From NCBI GenBank assembly GCA_024760905.1, contig CM045737.1, positions 17,092,348 to 17,156,347 on the forward strand: 64,000 nucleotides of DNA. Reading direction: 5' to 3'. A model generated the notes under the pieces. The model searched no databases. It saw only the letters and a program-made list of their open reading frames with translations, and was not told the DNA's origin. Within the stretch, counting starts at the first letter, position 1. The number at the start of each line of letters is the position of its first letter. Below, one piece after another: positions 34,231 to 44,965 of this stretch. Both the position numbers and the translations under genes were made by a program. The stretch comes from Plotosus lineatus (Eukaryota; Chordata; Actinopteri; Siluriformes; Plotosidae).

Positions 34231-37225
34231 TAAAATATGCATCTTCTGTTACACCAACTGCCTTCATGTCCTCCTTCACCACGTCCATGAATCGTCTCTT
34301 TGGTCTTGTTCCAACCTCAGCATCCTACTATCAATATACTCACCATCCCTCCTCTGTACATGTCCAAACCATCTCAATCTAACCTCTCTGACTTTGTCTC
34401 CAAAACGTCTTACATGTGCTGTCCCTCTGATGTGCTCATTCCTGATCCTATCCATCCTTGTTACTCCCAAAGAGAACCTCAACATTTTCATCTCTGCTAC
34501 CTCCAGCTCTGCCTCCTGTCTTTTTCCCAGGGCCACTGTTTCTAAACCATACAACATCACTGGTCTCAACACCATCTTATACACTTTTCCTTTCATTCTT
34601 GCCGATACCTTCCTATCACACATCACACCGGATACTTTTCTGCAACCAGCCTGCACACGCTTCTTCACCTCTTTTCCACACTCTCTATTGCTTAGGATTG
34701 TTTAGCCTAAGTACTTAAAATCCTCCACCTTCCTTATCTGTTCTCCCTGTAACCTCACCGTTCCTGTTGGGTTATATTCATTCGTACACATGTATTCTGT
34801 CTTACTGAGGCTAACCTTCATTCCTCTCCTTTCCAGGGCATACCTCCACCTCTCTAGATTTTCTTCTACTTGTTCTCTGCTCTCACTGCAGATCACAATG
34901 TCATCTGCAAACATCATAGTCCACGGAGATTCTTGTCGAACCTCGTCTGTCAGCCTGTCCATCACCAAAGCAAACAAGAAGGGGCTCAGATCTGACCCTT
35001 GTTGCAGTCCTACCGCCACCTTCAACTCTTGTCACACCGACAACACACCTCACCACTGTCTTACATCTTTTATACATGTCCTGCACCACTCTAGCCTACT
35101 TCTCTGCCACTCCAGACTTTCTCATACAATACCACAGTTCCTCTCTCGGCACCCTGTCATATGCTTTCTCCAGATTCACAAAGGCACAATGCAGCTCTTT
35201 CTGACCTTCTCTGTACTTGTCTATTAACATCCTCAAGGCAAACATTGCATCTGTGGTGCTCTTTCTTGGCATGAAACCAAACTGTTGTTCACTAATGCCG
35301 ACCTCTGCCCTTAGTCTAGCTTCCACTATTCTTTCCCATAACTTCATCGTATGGCTCATCCACTTTATCCCTCTGTAGTTGCGACAACTCTGCACATCTC
35401 CCTTGTTCTTAAAAATGGGCACCATCACACTTCTCCTCCATTCCTCTGGCATCCTCTCACTCTCTAAGACCCTGTTGAATGTTCTTGTCAAGAAATCTAC
35501 TGCTACCGCTCCTAGCCACTTCCATACCTCCACTGGTATGTCATGAGGACCATCTGCCTTTCCATTCTTCATCCTCTTCAATGCCCTCCTCACTTCACCC
35601 TTACTAATCTTTGCTACTTCCTGGTCCTCAACAGTCACCTCTTCTACTCTTTTCTCTCTCTCATTTTCCTAATTCATTCGCTCTTCAAAGTACTCTTTCC
35701 ATCTTTTCAGCACACTTCTGTCATCAGTCAATACATTTCCCTCTCTGTCCTTAATCACTCTAACTTGCTGCACGTCCTTCCCATCTCTATCTCTCTGCTG
35801 TGCCAACCTGTATAAATCATTTTCTCCCTCTTCCCAACCGAGCATACAAGTCATCATACGTCCTCTGTTTAGCCTTTGACACCGCTACCTTCGCCTGAGG
35901 CTGTGTCTCCCTGTACTCCTGTTTACTCTCTTTGGTCCTCTCTATGTCCCACTTCTTCTTAGCTAACCTCTTCCTTTGTACACACTCCTGCACGTCCTCA
36001 TTCCACCACCAAGTCTCCTTATCTCCTCTCCTTCCAGATGACACACCAAGTATTCTCCTATCTGTCTTCCTGATCACATTAGCTGTGGTTGACCAGTCAT
36101 CTGGAATCACTTCCTGACCACCCAAAGCCATTTTCAACTCCTCCTGGAAGACAACACAACACTCTTCCTATTTCAGCTTCCACCACTTTGTCTTCTGCTC
36201 TGCCTTTTCCTTCTTCACCTTCCTCACCATCAGCGTCATCCTGCACACCACCATCCTATGTTTTTTGGCAACACTCTCACCCGCTACTACTTTGCAGTCT
36301 ACCTGTGTGCTCCTACCTCCGCTTTTATAAGTCACCCGATGCTCCTCTCTCTTCTGGAAGAAAGTATTTACCACAGCCATTTCCATCCTTTTTGCCAAAT
36401 GTATCAACATCTGTCTTTCTGTGTTCCTGTCCTGGATACCAAACCTGCCCATCACTTCTTCATCCCCCATGTTTCCTGCACCAACATGTCCACTCTTTCA
36501 CCTCTGGGGGTACTCTGCATCACTTCATCTAACTCACTCCAGAATCTTTCCTTCTCTTTTAGCTCACATCCTGCCTGTGGGGCATAAGCACTAACAACAT
36601 TGAACATCATGCCTTCAATTTCTAACTTGAGACTCATTATTCTGTCTGACACTTTTTTCACTTCTAGAACATTCCTGACAAACTCCTCCTTCTAGATGAC
36701 TCCTACTCCATTTCTCTTCCCATCCACACCATGAATAAACAGCTTAAACCCTGCTCCTAAGCTTGTAGTCTTGCTACCTTTCCACCTGGTCTCCTGAACA
36801 TACAGTATGTCCACCTTCCTCCTCTGCATCATGTCAGCCAGTTCTCTACCTTTTCCTATCATCTTTCCAACATTCAAAGTCCCTACTTTCAGTTCTAGAC
36901 TCATGCCGTTCCTCTTCTCTCTCTGCTTACGGACACGCCTCCTGCCTCTCCTTCTTCGACGACTTCGACCAACAGTAGTCCAATTTCCACCAGCACCCTG
37001 TTGGTTAACAGCATTGATGGCGGTTGTTGTTAACCTGGGCCTCGACCGATCCGGTATGAATTTTTTTGTTGTGACTCGCATATTTTATTTTGCATTTGTT
37101 TTACGCCGGATGCCCTTCCTGTTGCAACCCTCTGCATTTATCCGGGCTTGGGACCAGCGTGTGTGAGAGAGAGAGAGAGAGAGACACTGGCTTGTGCCCC
37201 TCCCTCATGGCTGCATTATAATTGA
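34231..37225 (-). mobile_element. RTE-like LINE copy B, nearly complete, inactivated
   Basis: Read from 37225 leftward: a 5' region with 'gcatccggcgtaaaa', then an endonuclease domain (GTLNVGKMIGKG, V-Q-E-T-R-W, V-S-A-Y-A-P-Q), a Lys/Glu-rich middle with W-W-W-N-E, and the reverse transcriptase (K-A-D-G-P-H-D-I-P-V-E-V, N-Y-R-G-I-K, C-A-F-V-N-L-E-K-A-Y-D-R-V, M-M-F-A-D-D-I-V-I-C, then R-W-F-G-H-V-Q-R-R). Frameshifts and stops split it into about ten pieces. About 22 nt removing the endonuclease D-F-N motif are missing near 36502. The extreme 3' end is lost: the copy stops in the C-terminal coding part, not at the usual tail. Confidence 0.9.
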
Positions 37226-37248
37226 GGGGGAGAGAGCGAGAGAGAGGT
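37226..37248. repeat. GA-rich junction between LINE copies B and C
   Basis: Short GA-rich sequence where two oppositely oriented LINE copies meet. A further (GA)n lies at 37163-37183 inside copy B. Confidence 0.7.
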
Positions 37249-37640
37249 GGCACTGGGAAAAAGACAGGAAGCAGAGCTGGAGGTTGCAGAGGTGAAAATG
37301 TTGAGGTTCTCTTTGGGAGTAACGAGGATGGATAGGATCAGGAATGAGTACATCAGAGCACATGTAAGAGGTTTTGGAGACAAAGTCAGAGAGGCTAGCT
37401 TGAGATGATTTGGACATGTACAGAGACGGGATCGTGAGTATATTGGTAGTAGGATGCCGAGGTTGGAACTACCAGGCAGAAGGCCCAGAGGAAGACCAAA
37501 GAGAAGATTTATGGATGTGGTGAAGGAGGACATGAAGGTAGTTGGTGTAAGAGATGATGATGTAGCGGCTAGGGTGAGATGGAGGCAGATGATTTACTGT
37601 GGCGACCCCTGAAGGGAAAAGCCGAAAGGACAACAAGATG
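37240..37640 (+). mobile_element. RTE-like LINE copy C, 3' end only, plus strand
   Basis: Encodes Q-E-A-E-L-E-V-A-E-V-K-M, R-F-S-L-G-V-T-R-M-D-R-I-R-N-E-Y-I and later GRRPRGRPKRRFMDVVKED, ending C-G-D-P-stop, then the 3' end 'ggcgacccctgaagggaaaa' and 'gccgaaaggac'. One codon is lost to a stop before F-G-H-V-Q-R-R. The copy sits head to head with copy B. Confidence 0.9.
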
Positions 37641-37670
37641 ATATATACTGTATACATGCATACATACATA

Positions 37671-38196
37671 CAGGGATCCCTCTTGACGTCATGCTTCAGT
37701 TCATGCCGTTTCAGTGCATCACTTTTTTTTTTTTTTAAATACAATATTCGACATGATAGGCGCCCAGCGTGCTTTAAAAATTGGAGTGGGTGGGCGCTTA
37801 TTTAAATGTTACCAGTGGAGTGGAACAGTAAGTGCTTCTTACCATCGAGGTAGAAAACACGAATAATAACAACAATAAGAGTTTTACTGGTATTTGTGTT
37901 ATTCATTTTGTGGTATCAACCAAACTACTTGCATGAAAGCTAAAAATAAACAGAAAACAACATAATTTAAAAAGAAAAGACCCCATACTTTTCCCTCCCG
38001 GTGGTCTTCTTTTCCTTTTGGCTGTTTCCTGAAACATTTTCCTGGAAGTAAAATCTAGTCCATGAACACGAATGTAAACTTTAGCACATGCCACGTTGAA
38101 CCAATCAACACGAACATAAACAGATCCTACTTTGCGGATTTCGGCGGTCACGGGCGATCTTGGTCCCAATTAACCATGGAAAGTGAGGGATCCCTG
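37671..38196. mobile_element. pogo/Tigger-like MITE, family T4
   Basis: Perfect short terminal repeats CAGGGATCCCTC and GAGGGATCCCTG. TA precedes the left end; TT follows the right. The interior ends with 'gatttcggcggtcacggg' and 'cccaattaaccatgg', as in the copy at 56217-57082. ATAC/TATG simple repeats flank both sides. Confidence 0.8.
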
Positions 38197-39639
38197 TTTA
38201 TGTATGTATGTATGTATATGCGTGTGTGTTACGGCAATACTTTTAAAGACAGCGGTTGCCTTATCATAGGGATTATTTTCCACAGTCAGCTTAAAGACAC
38301 CTGTTAGAGGGCACATTTCGACCTGATTGGGATGCTCTTGATGTTTTGCCATTGCTGATGAATTATACATTACTCTGTTGGCTGTAGCAGGAGAATCCCA
38401 AGGTTTTGTGCAATCTGATGCTGGCTAAGTCCCTTAGATTGACCCATGATGTGCCCGCTTTGAAAGTCGTACAACTGTTTTACTTCTGCTGTTTGTGGAA
38501 TAGTTCGCTGCTGTAACCAGTTTATATCCTGTAATCTATTAATTTTTTTAATCTAATCATATAATACACACACACACACACTGCGATGCATTTTGGTTTA
38601 AACGGGAACTTGCGCATGTATGAAGAGGGGTGTGGTAGAGTGCTGTCTTCAAGTTCAAGCACACACATTCTGGAGTCTGGAGCTACATTTCAAGTGTGTG
38701 ACCTTTTGCATCTTAGTTGACACTTGAATGTACTCATCAGTTTTAATCTACACCTTCTTTCCGCACTGCTCATGATGGTACATTATAGTTGCAATAAATA
38801 GTCATTCACCACCGCCACCTCTCATGCAGTCTAATTTTTCCCCACCACCCCCAACCCTCTGTATCTGAACACACAGCATGCACTAATGTCATTTAACTTG
38901 CATGCAGTAAGTTCTATCAGTATGCAAGCTCATACTAAGGACACAGTTTTTACATATTCTGTCATGTTAGCTGTTCTCAAATGATGTATACCCATGCATG
39001 CTAAGAAAATGTTGAAATATAACTTTCTGCAACTGTTTCTGAAATTTAGTTTTGTTTATTACCAGTGACTTTTCTTGGATGCTGCAGCAACTGACTTTGC
39101 TTCAGTCCGCCATCTTTTATTTTTCTCGGGAGTATTGTTGTTCAGTGAGGTGTACAGCGGACAGGCTTTCACGTACTGTTTGTGTACTGTAGAATATGGA
39201 AATACATGTATTTGGATGCTCTCTCTCTTGCTCGCCTCTCACTTATTTTCTCACTCTCATGCACTGCTTGTTTATATGGATCATAATCTGATCATTTAAA
39301 TGCAGTGAGCTGTAATACTGTGGGTGTTAAGCCATCACTCGTCTTTTAGAAGGCATCAGTCCTGTCTGCCTGATCACAGCCAAAGTCAGTCTCACATTTT
39401 GTCCCCCACACCATCTGTCCACTGAATCAGATCACTGCATTGTGTCTCTTTCCTTCTGCTTTTTCATCTTGTATTTAGGTTCATGTAACAGATTTCTGTT
39501 TTCAGAGGCCAACTTTAACGTCACAGCATCCGGACTGCCCAGATTAAAGCAAAATTATCTATGTAAACTGCCTGGTCACATGAGGTAAAGATAAAAATGA
39601 TGCAATGCACTTAAATGTGAGGCACTACATCGAAAGTAG
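38197..39639. other. Intron 3 sequence; possible decayed DNA transposon
   Basis: (TATG)n at 38198-38222. 38240-38500 has a transposon-like feel ('gttgccttatcatagggatt', 'gcaatctgatgctggctaag') but I cannot place it. The rest is unannotated. Confidence 0.35.
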
Positions 39640-41310
39640 GTGCTTGTCGCACAGACCACTTTTGAGATAAAGGCCAGAAAAGTAAAAATGGTCCATTTTT
39701 ATCGAAATTCGGATTTTTGCATAAACTATTAAAACAAGTATTCAACTATCACTTGCTCACGTGAAATCGACTAAAACTCACTAAAAATGTCTTTTTGTAC
39801 TTTCATAAAACTCGATAAAAACAGTTGCGAACTTACTGGTTTTCGTTGCAATTTTTCACCGAGTTCGGTACAAGACACTATAATCTATACACCAGAAGAA
39901 CGGCCGTGAAGTAGTCTCTCCATTTTGGATACTGTTTTGATATTAAAATGGCGTTTCAGCAAATAAAATCAAGGTTATGAAGATGACATGCTTGTAAACA
40001 ATGCAGGCTAGTTACTAAGGAAGATCTGAAACGAGCACACTGATTGGTCAGCTTGGGCGTGCAAATGCGCAGTACCCGTCACATGTTAACTTCGGGTTTA
40101 CTTACTGACTCTAGGCATACAGAACTTATCTCTGACTTTCTCTTCAATAACAGTTATTAAGTTCATTTATGAGATTGTGAATACACACAATTTCTGGAAA
40201 AGTAGAGTGAAATGTCATCTGTGATGTCTAGCAGCATTAGTCTGTCTTCCTTTCGGCTTTTTCCCTTTTACTCGGGAGTCGCCACAGCGAATCATCTGAT
40301 TCGCACGTTTGATTTGGCAGAGGTTTTTACGTCGGATGCCCTTCCTGTCACAACCCTTTTAGCAAGGGACAGAAACACTCTGACGACTTTGCAGCCTACT
40401 CTTTATGAAAGTCAGCAATGGTTCTTTTACATGCCTCTCACCATAGACAGTGAGAGACATGGCCCACCTTTGATAACCCAGTTAGCTGCACTGGTGGGGT
40501 CTAGCAGCATTAGTATAGATGTTAAATTCAACACGCGAATTCGGCTTTCAAGATGCCGGAATGCTTGGCGTTCTTGAAGATTATTTCACCGGTGAGTATT
40601 TTTCTCTGCATGCAAAATTTGATTATGGAATTTTTTTGGTTATTTGATTTGTGTGTAATCTTGTCTGGACTTGGACATGCTGGAGCGTGGGTTGTTTAGT
40701 TTTGTACGAAAATTGGTCAAGACCTGACAAATACATAAATGTTTCATTCCTTTTACAAATGAACAAACTGATGATGATGCCAGCTGTGATAAAGATTTTG
40801 ATTTTGATGAAGAGGCATCTGTTAATAAAAGTGTGATGAGTGGTGTTTGTGAAGATGTGAATGTCCTTTCTGCTGAGCAGATATAAATTATGATAATGCT
40901 GAGGGCAGCGTTGATGAAGCTTACTTGTATAAAGAGATCAGACAGTTTTGTTATATAGTTTTCTTAATTTCAGTGTGATTGTTTGAACCTGACAGTTTTT
41001 TTTTTTTTTTTTTCAATCAGTATCATTTGAAGGCATTTGAACCTTTATATAATGGTCGAAAAGATACATACTGATCTTATTGGATGGTCGTTTTTTTTTT
41101 TGTTCATTTTTGGGGGTTACCACGGTGACTGTTGGGTTCAAAAAGGGCGTGTCAGATTAAAATGAGGATTTCTGTTATCTCTTCATAAACTTTTCCTAGC
41201 CAAAAGTTATAAAAGTTTATATGGTTGAGGGGCATAAAAATGTTTGGTTGCTAAGGACTAATGATCTTGGAAGAAGTGCAATCTTTGTGCTCATTTTTCT
41301 CAAAAACGTC
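39640..41310. other. Unassigned block, possibly a decayed DNA transposon
   Basis: Sequence style differs from the flanks ('tttttatcgaaattcggatt', 'catttttcaccgagttcgg'-like runs, CpG-containing). An acidic open stretch near 40768-40838 reads D-D-D-A-S-C-D-K-D-F-D-F-D-E-E, like the acidic N-termini of piggyBac-type transposases, and a good donor-like CACCG|GTGAGT sits at 40590. No terminal repeats could be matched. A guess only. Confidence 0.25.
40242..40498 (-). mobile_element. SINE-I, minus strand, head missing, 16-bp TSD
   Basis: Antisense tail 'cctttcggctttttcccttt', 'tcgggagtcgccacagcgaa', 'gtcggatgcccttcctgtca', then core. Perfect duplications GTCTAGCAGCATTAGT at 40226-40241 and 40499-40514 prove the boundaries, so the missing tRNA head was absent at insertion. 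Confidence 0.93.
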
Positions 41311-41515
41311 TTTTGAAATTTTTAGTTGAATGCTGACACAAGAAATGGCATAGCTTGGTCAGTTTTCAAGGTATTGACAAACATTTTGCTGCATTTTGCA
41401 GCTTTGGGCCTCCTCTATCTGACTGTAAAAAGCTCATTTTTCATTTTTGGACACACGAGCGGTGGAGTGGCTCACAAATATGCATGTTTGTTTTTTGTTT
41501 TTTTTCTCATGACAG

Positions 41516-41586
41516 GGAGTCAACAGTCCCAGGAGCAGACAAACCAGAGGACTGGAAATAGCTCCGAAAAGCACAATGAAAATGGG
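41516..41586 (+). CDS. ppp1r13b: ASPP1 coding exon 4: variable linker
   Basis: Residues 93-116. Acceptor TTTTTTTCTCATGACAG ends at 41515; donor GTATGT starts at 41587. Completes Gly93, then S-Q-Q-S-Q-E-Q-T-N-Q-R-T and a Ser/Asn/Lys-rich stretch ending N-E-N-G. Mammalian ASPP1 has a similar Q-E-Q-R-T-Q-R...T-E-N-G segment that is a little longer, so this is a variable linker between the ubiquitin-like domain and the helical region. 71 nt, phase 1 in and phase 0 out. Confidence 0.93.
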
Positions 41587-41884
41587 GTATGTTCTTCTCA
41601 TGTTTCTGTTATATGAGTAATTCTGAATATTGAAATATTCCATAATTTATAATGTCTGTATTCAATCATGTGACCTATGTCATGGTAGAGCATTGCAGAA
41701 ATGTTTATTTATTTTTTTGCTCTTATGTTTGTCCATACAGTAATTTATAAATTGTTGGTAAAACACTCTGACGTTCCACATCCAATTATCCACAGAACAT
41801 ATCATTAGTAGAGCCTCTGCTGTCTAAGAGAACACCCGTATCTGTCACGTAGTTTGTCTGGATTGTGTTTCTAACCATCAAGCC
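41587..41884. other. Intron 4 start, nothing recognised
   Basis: No feature seen before the U2-derived sequence. Confidence 0.5.
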
Positions 41885-42073
41885 ATCGCTTCTCGGCCTT
41901 TTGGCTAAGATCAAGTGTAGTATCTGTTCATATCAATTTAATATCTGATGCGTCCCCTACCCGGGGACCATATATTAAATTGCTTTTGGAACAGGGAGAT
42001 GGAATATGGGCTTGCTCTGTCCACTCCACACATTGACCCCGGTATTGCAGTACTTCCGGGAACGGTGCACCCC
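41885..42073 (+). ncRNA. Full-length U2 snRNA copy, probably a retro-pseudogene
   Basis: 189 nt colinear with U2: 5' ATCGCTTCTCGGCCTTTTGG, the branch-site pairing region GTGTAGTATCTG intact, stem IIb GTCCCCTACCCGGGGAC, and 3' end GGAACGGTGCACCCC. The Sm site, normally AUUUUUGGA, is GCTTTTGGA at 41982-41990, and stem IIa has a mismatch. No convincing upstream snRNA promoter element, and a SINE begins four bases downstream where a 3' box would lie. Likely a retrotransposed copy, though a variant gene cannot be excluded. Confidence 0.85.
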
Positions 42074-42077
42074 ATTT

Positions 42078-42330
42078 GGGGATTTAGCTCAGTTGGTCGA
42101 GTGTCCGCTTTATTCTCCGGAAGGTCGGAGTTCGAATCCAGCTGCGTCATACCATACGACGCTAAAATTTGGAAGTTGTTGCTTCCTGTTTGGCGCTCAG
42201 CATCAAAGGACAGAACAACGCAATAACTGGCGCTGCACAGTGGCGACAGGTGCTCAGAACAGAAAGCAAATTTCATGTATGTAATGTACTTTGACAATAG
42301 AGTTATCATTATTATCATAATCATTATTAC
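42078..42330 (+). mobile_element. tRNA-derived SINE, family S3, fused to U2
   Basis: Head GGGATTTAGCTCAGTTGG (A box) and GGAGTTCGAATCC (B box), then a body with 'ttgtttggcgctcagcatca'-type sequence, 'ctggcgctgcacagtggcga' and tail 'atgtactttgacaat' plus an ATT-rich end. It is colinear with 46315-46548, which has no U2 in front. Confidence 0.88.
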
Positions 42331-44059
42331 ATGTTCACTCCCATCATGCTGCATATATTAGAGCAGAGCACAATAGTCATGGAACATTCGATCATTGTAC
42401 TTTGTCATGTTCATTGTCCACATGTGCCTGCCATAGTAAGCTCTATAGGACGTCTGTGTTGCTAGATAGACAGAACATGACATTCATTAAACAGATGCTT
42501 TAACTAATAGGATTGGTGATCCAAATGAATGCAAAACTTGGCTAGTAAAACAAAAGGCAGTACAATTTTGCCCAGCTAAAGAGAAGAGACCAGATATTAG
42601 ATGTGAAGCAGGTTGCTCAATAACCACTTTAAACAAGAAGCCAACATAAAGCACACAGTCACTTAAGTAACAGAACATGCAGAGGCCCCCATGGTTGTTG
42701 AAAACAGACAGATTAATAGAAACCATAAATCATCTTACTCCCAACAAGTCTTAAGAACCTGTTATTGTACGTGTGTCCTTAAGTGACACTAATGTCACCA
42801 CCTCAGGGCACGCTGTAGTCCACAACTGGTGGAGGAAGTACATAGCTGGGAAGTGGACATGGCATTCGGTGAAAAACAAACCCATGCTCAGTAGAGACCG
42901 CACTTCTGTGAGGTGTCTAAACCGATCTATTTTTATAATGTTCCGATTTTGCTGATGCACATTACTAAGGCATCACCGAAATAATTCTTATTAATGCTCA
43001 TTTTACCTCATGAAACATTTTTTAAAAATCCTAGCTTTTTTTTTTTAATCCTCAAGATACCACTGCAGTTTTTCTCACTATGCTGCATATCCTGCATAAC
43101 TCTCTCAGACATGTGCTTTCTTTCAGGGAAGTGCTTCCTTTTGTGCTTTTTCCTTCTTGGATGCCACTTGATTATAAGAGCTTCCTTCAGCATCACTCAT
43201 TTTCACTCTCTCTCACCATCTGGCCCAGATTCTAACAGAGGAAACACTATACTCTAGGAAGTAGAACTAATTTTACCTTAAGGGGTGTGAAGGGAGATCA
43301 GAGGCCATTATTTTCCTTCTTATTTATTCTTTAGACATTTTATATAATATTGTATGATTGAGTTTGGTTCTTAAACTTCCACAAATGTTGTTTTGTGTTT
43401 TGTTTATGCATTTTTCTGCCTTCCACCGTCCCTCTATATCACCAGTGTTTTAGTGTCTTGAGGGAAGAGGCTGCAGTGGATACACTTCACTTGATTTGCT
43501 TGAGGTTGTTGGCTGGGGAACTGATTAGCATGGATATGCTAGCTGCTGTCATTGTGGTATATAACCTTACCATGGAGGTGATTAACACATAGTATGTTGT
43601 GTGAATACTGTCCCAGAGGTCTGATTGAGTCAGGTCAGTTTTCTCATTTCTTGTGGCACGAATAGAGCAATGGTACTGTTGCGCAGTCTGAGAGAAGCTG
43701 ATCTTGCTGTAACACTGAAAGAGTTTTGAGTGTACATTTAAATCCTGTTGCTTAATCCTGATGTGTTTGCAGTATGCAGTGTGAGAAATACTAAACATTT
43801 AACTTCTGCACAAGCCAACAATGTCTGACTGAATGGATTGTTTTTAATGACCAAGGAAATTATTCCTCCTCTGTAATAGGAAATTGAATCGAGGGGAAAA
43901 GAGAATATCAGACATGTACATTTGGGGTAGTTGAGAATGAAGGTGAAATAAAACAATCTTGATTAGGGATGTACTTGGTTAATATTAACATTATCACAAT
44001 ATTTACATTACAGTTTATTTGCTTGACATTGGGCTTAATTTTATATACATACATACATT

Positions 44060-44060
<1 letters not shown>
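42331..44060. other. Intron 4 sequence, nothing recognised
   Basis: AT-rich. Scattered short frames without family features. Confidence 0.45.
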
Positions 44061-44115
<55 letters not shown>

Positions 44116-44168
44116 CACACAATAGTGTGTATATACTATATATACTATATACACACACCATAGTATAC
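44061..44168. repeat. (TA)n microsatellite with CA/GT pieces
   Basis: About 45 nt of TA, then alternating ACAC, GTGT and TATA pieces able to form hairpins. Confidence 0.95.
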
Positions 44169-44500
44169 AGTGGAGCCTCGGGACTCGACGTTAATCCGTT
44201 CCAGACGGCTGTTCAGATTCCGATTTGTTCAAATTCCGAAACCGTTTTTCCCATTACAAATAATGTAAATGGGCTTAATCTGTTCGATCATCTTTTTAAC
44301 AGAAGTTAACGGTATCGTAACTCGTACCATAGGTCTGTGAATTAAGTGAAGAAATTACTGAATACAGTACACTATGTTATGGTCTGTGTTGTGAGAGACT
44401 CTGGTTTTGGTGGTTCTAACTGTCTCTTTGCGTGTTGTATGGGGCATGGCTGCCACACACGAGTGGAGTGCTAAACACACACATTTGATTCCACTTAGTA
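44169..44500. mobile_element. pogo/Tigger-like end, family T5, truncated
   Basis: TA|CAGTGGAGCCTCGGGACT at 44167-44186 has the CAGT...CCTC pattern, followed by 'ttccagacggctgttcagat' and 'tttcccattacaaataatgt', typical of such element ends. The other end is absent; LINE copy D lies there instead. Confidence 0.5.
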
Positions 44501-44505
44501 ATCAC

Positions 44506-44924
44506 AGGGCTTCTGTGGTGCTCTTTCTTGGCATGAAACCAAACTGTTGTTCACAAATGCTGACCTCTGCCCTTAGTCTAGCTTCCCCTATTCTTTCCCA
44601 TAACTTCATCGTATGGCTCATCCACTTTATCCCTCTGTAGTTGCCACAACTCTGTACATCTCCCTTGTTCTTAAAAATGGGCACCAGCACACTTCTCCAT
44701 TCCTCCGGCATCTGCTCACTTTCTAAGACCTTGTTGATTTGTCAGAAAATCTACTGCTACCTCGCCTAGACACTTCCATACCTCCACCGGTATGTCATCA
44801 GGACCAACTGCCTTTCCACTCTTCATCCTCTTCAATGCCCTCCTCACTTCACCCTTACTAATCTTTGCTACTTCCTGGTCCTCAACGGTCACCCCTTCTA
44901 TCCTTTTTTTTTTTTTTTTTTTTT

Positions 44925-44965
<41 letters not shown>

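Noticed and set aside
36089..36532. Ser/Pro-rich plus-strand frames over LINE copies B and D
   Set aside because: They are shadows of the minus-strand endonuclease/RT frames.
41326..41616. Longer coding span around exon 4
   Set aside because: Only 41516-41586 matches ASPP1 and is bounded by AG and GT; the rest is intron read-through.
41885..42073. Active U2 gene
   Set aside because: Altered Sm site, no clear snRNA promoter or 3' box, and direct fusion to a SINE; left as probable pseudogene.
42078..42145. A functional tRNA gene
   Set aside because: A and B boxes are present but the sequence continues into a SINE body and tail, repeated at 46315; no proper acceptor stem.
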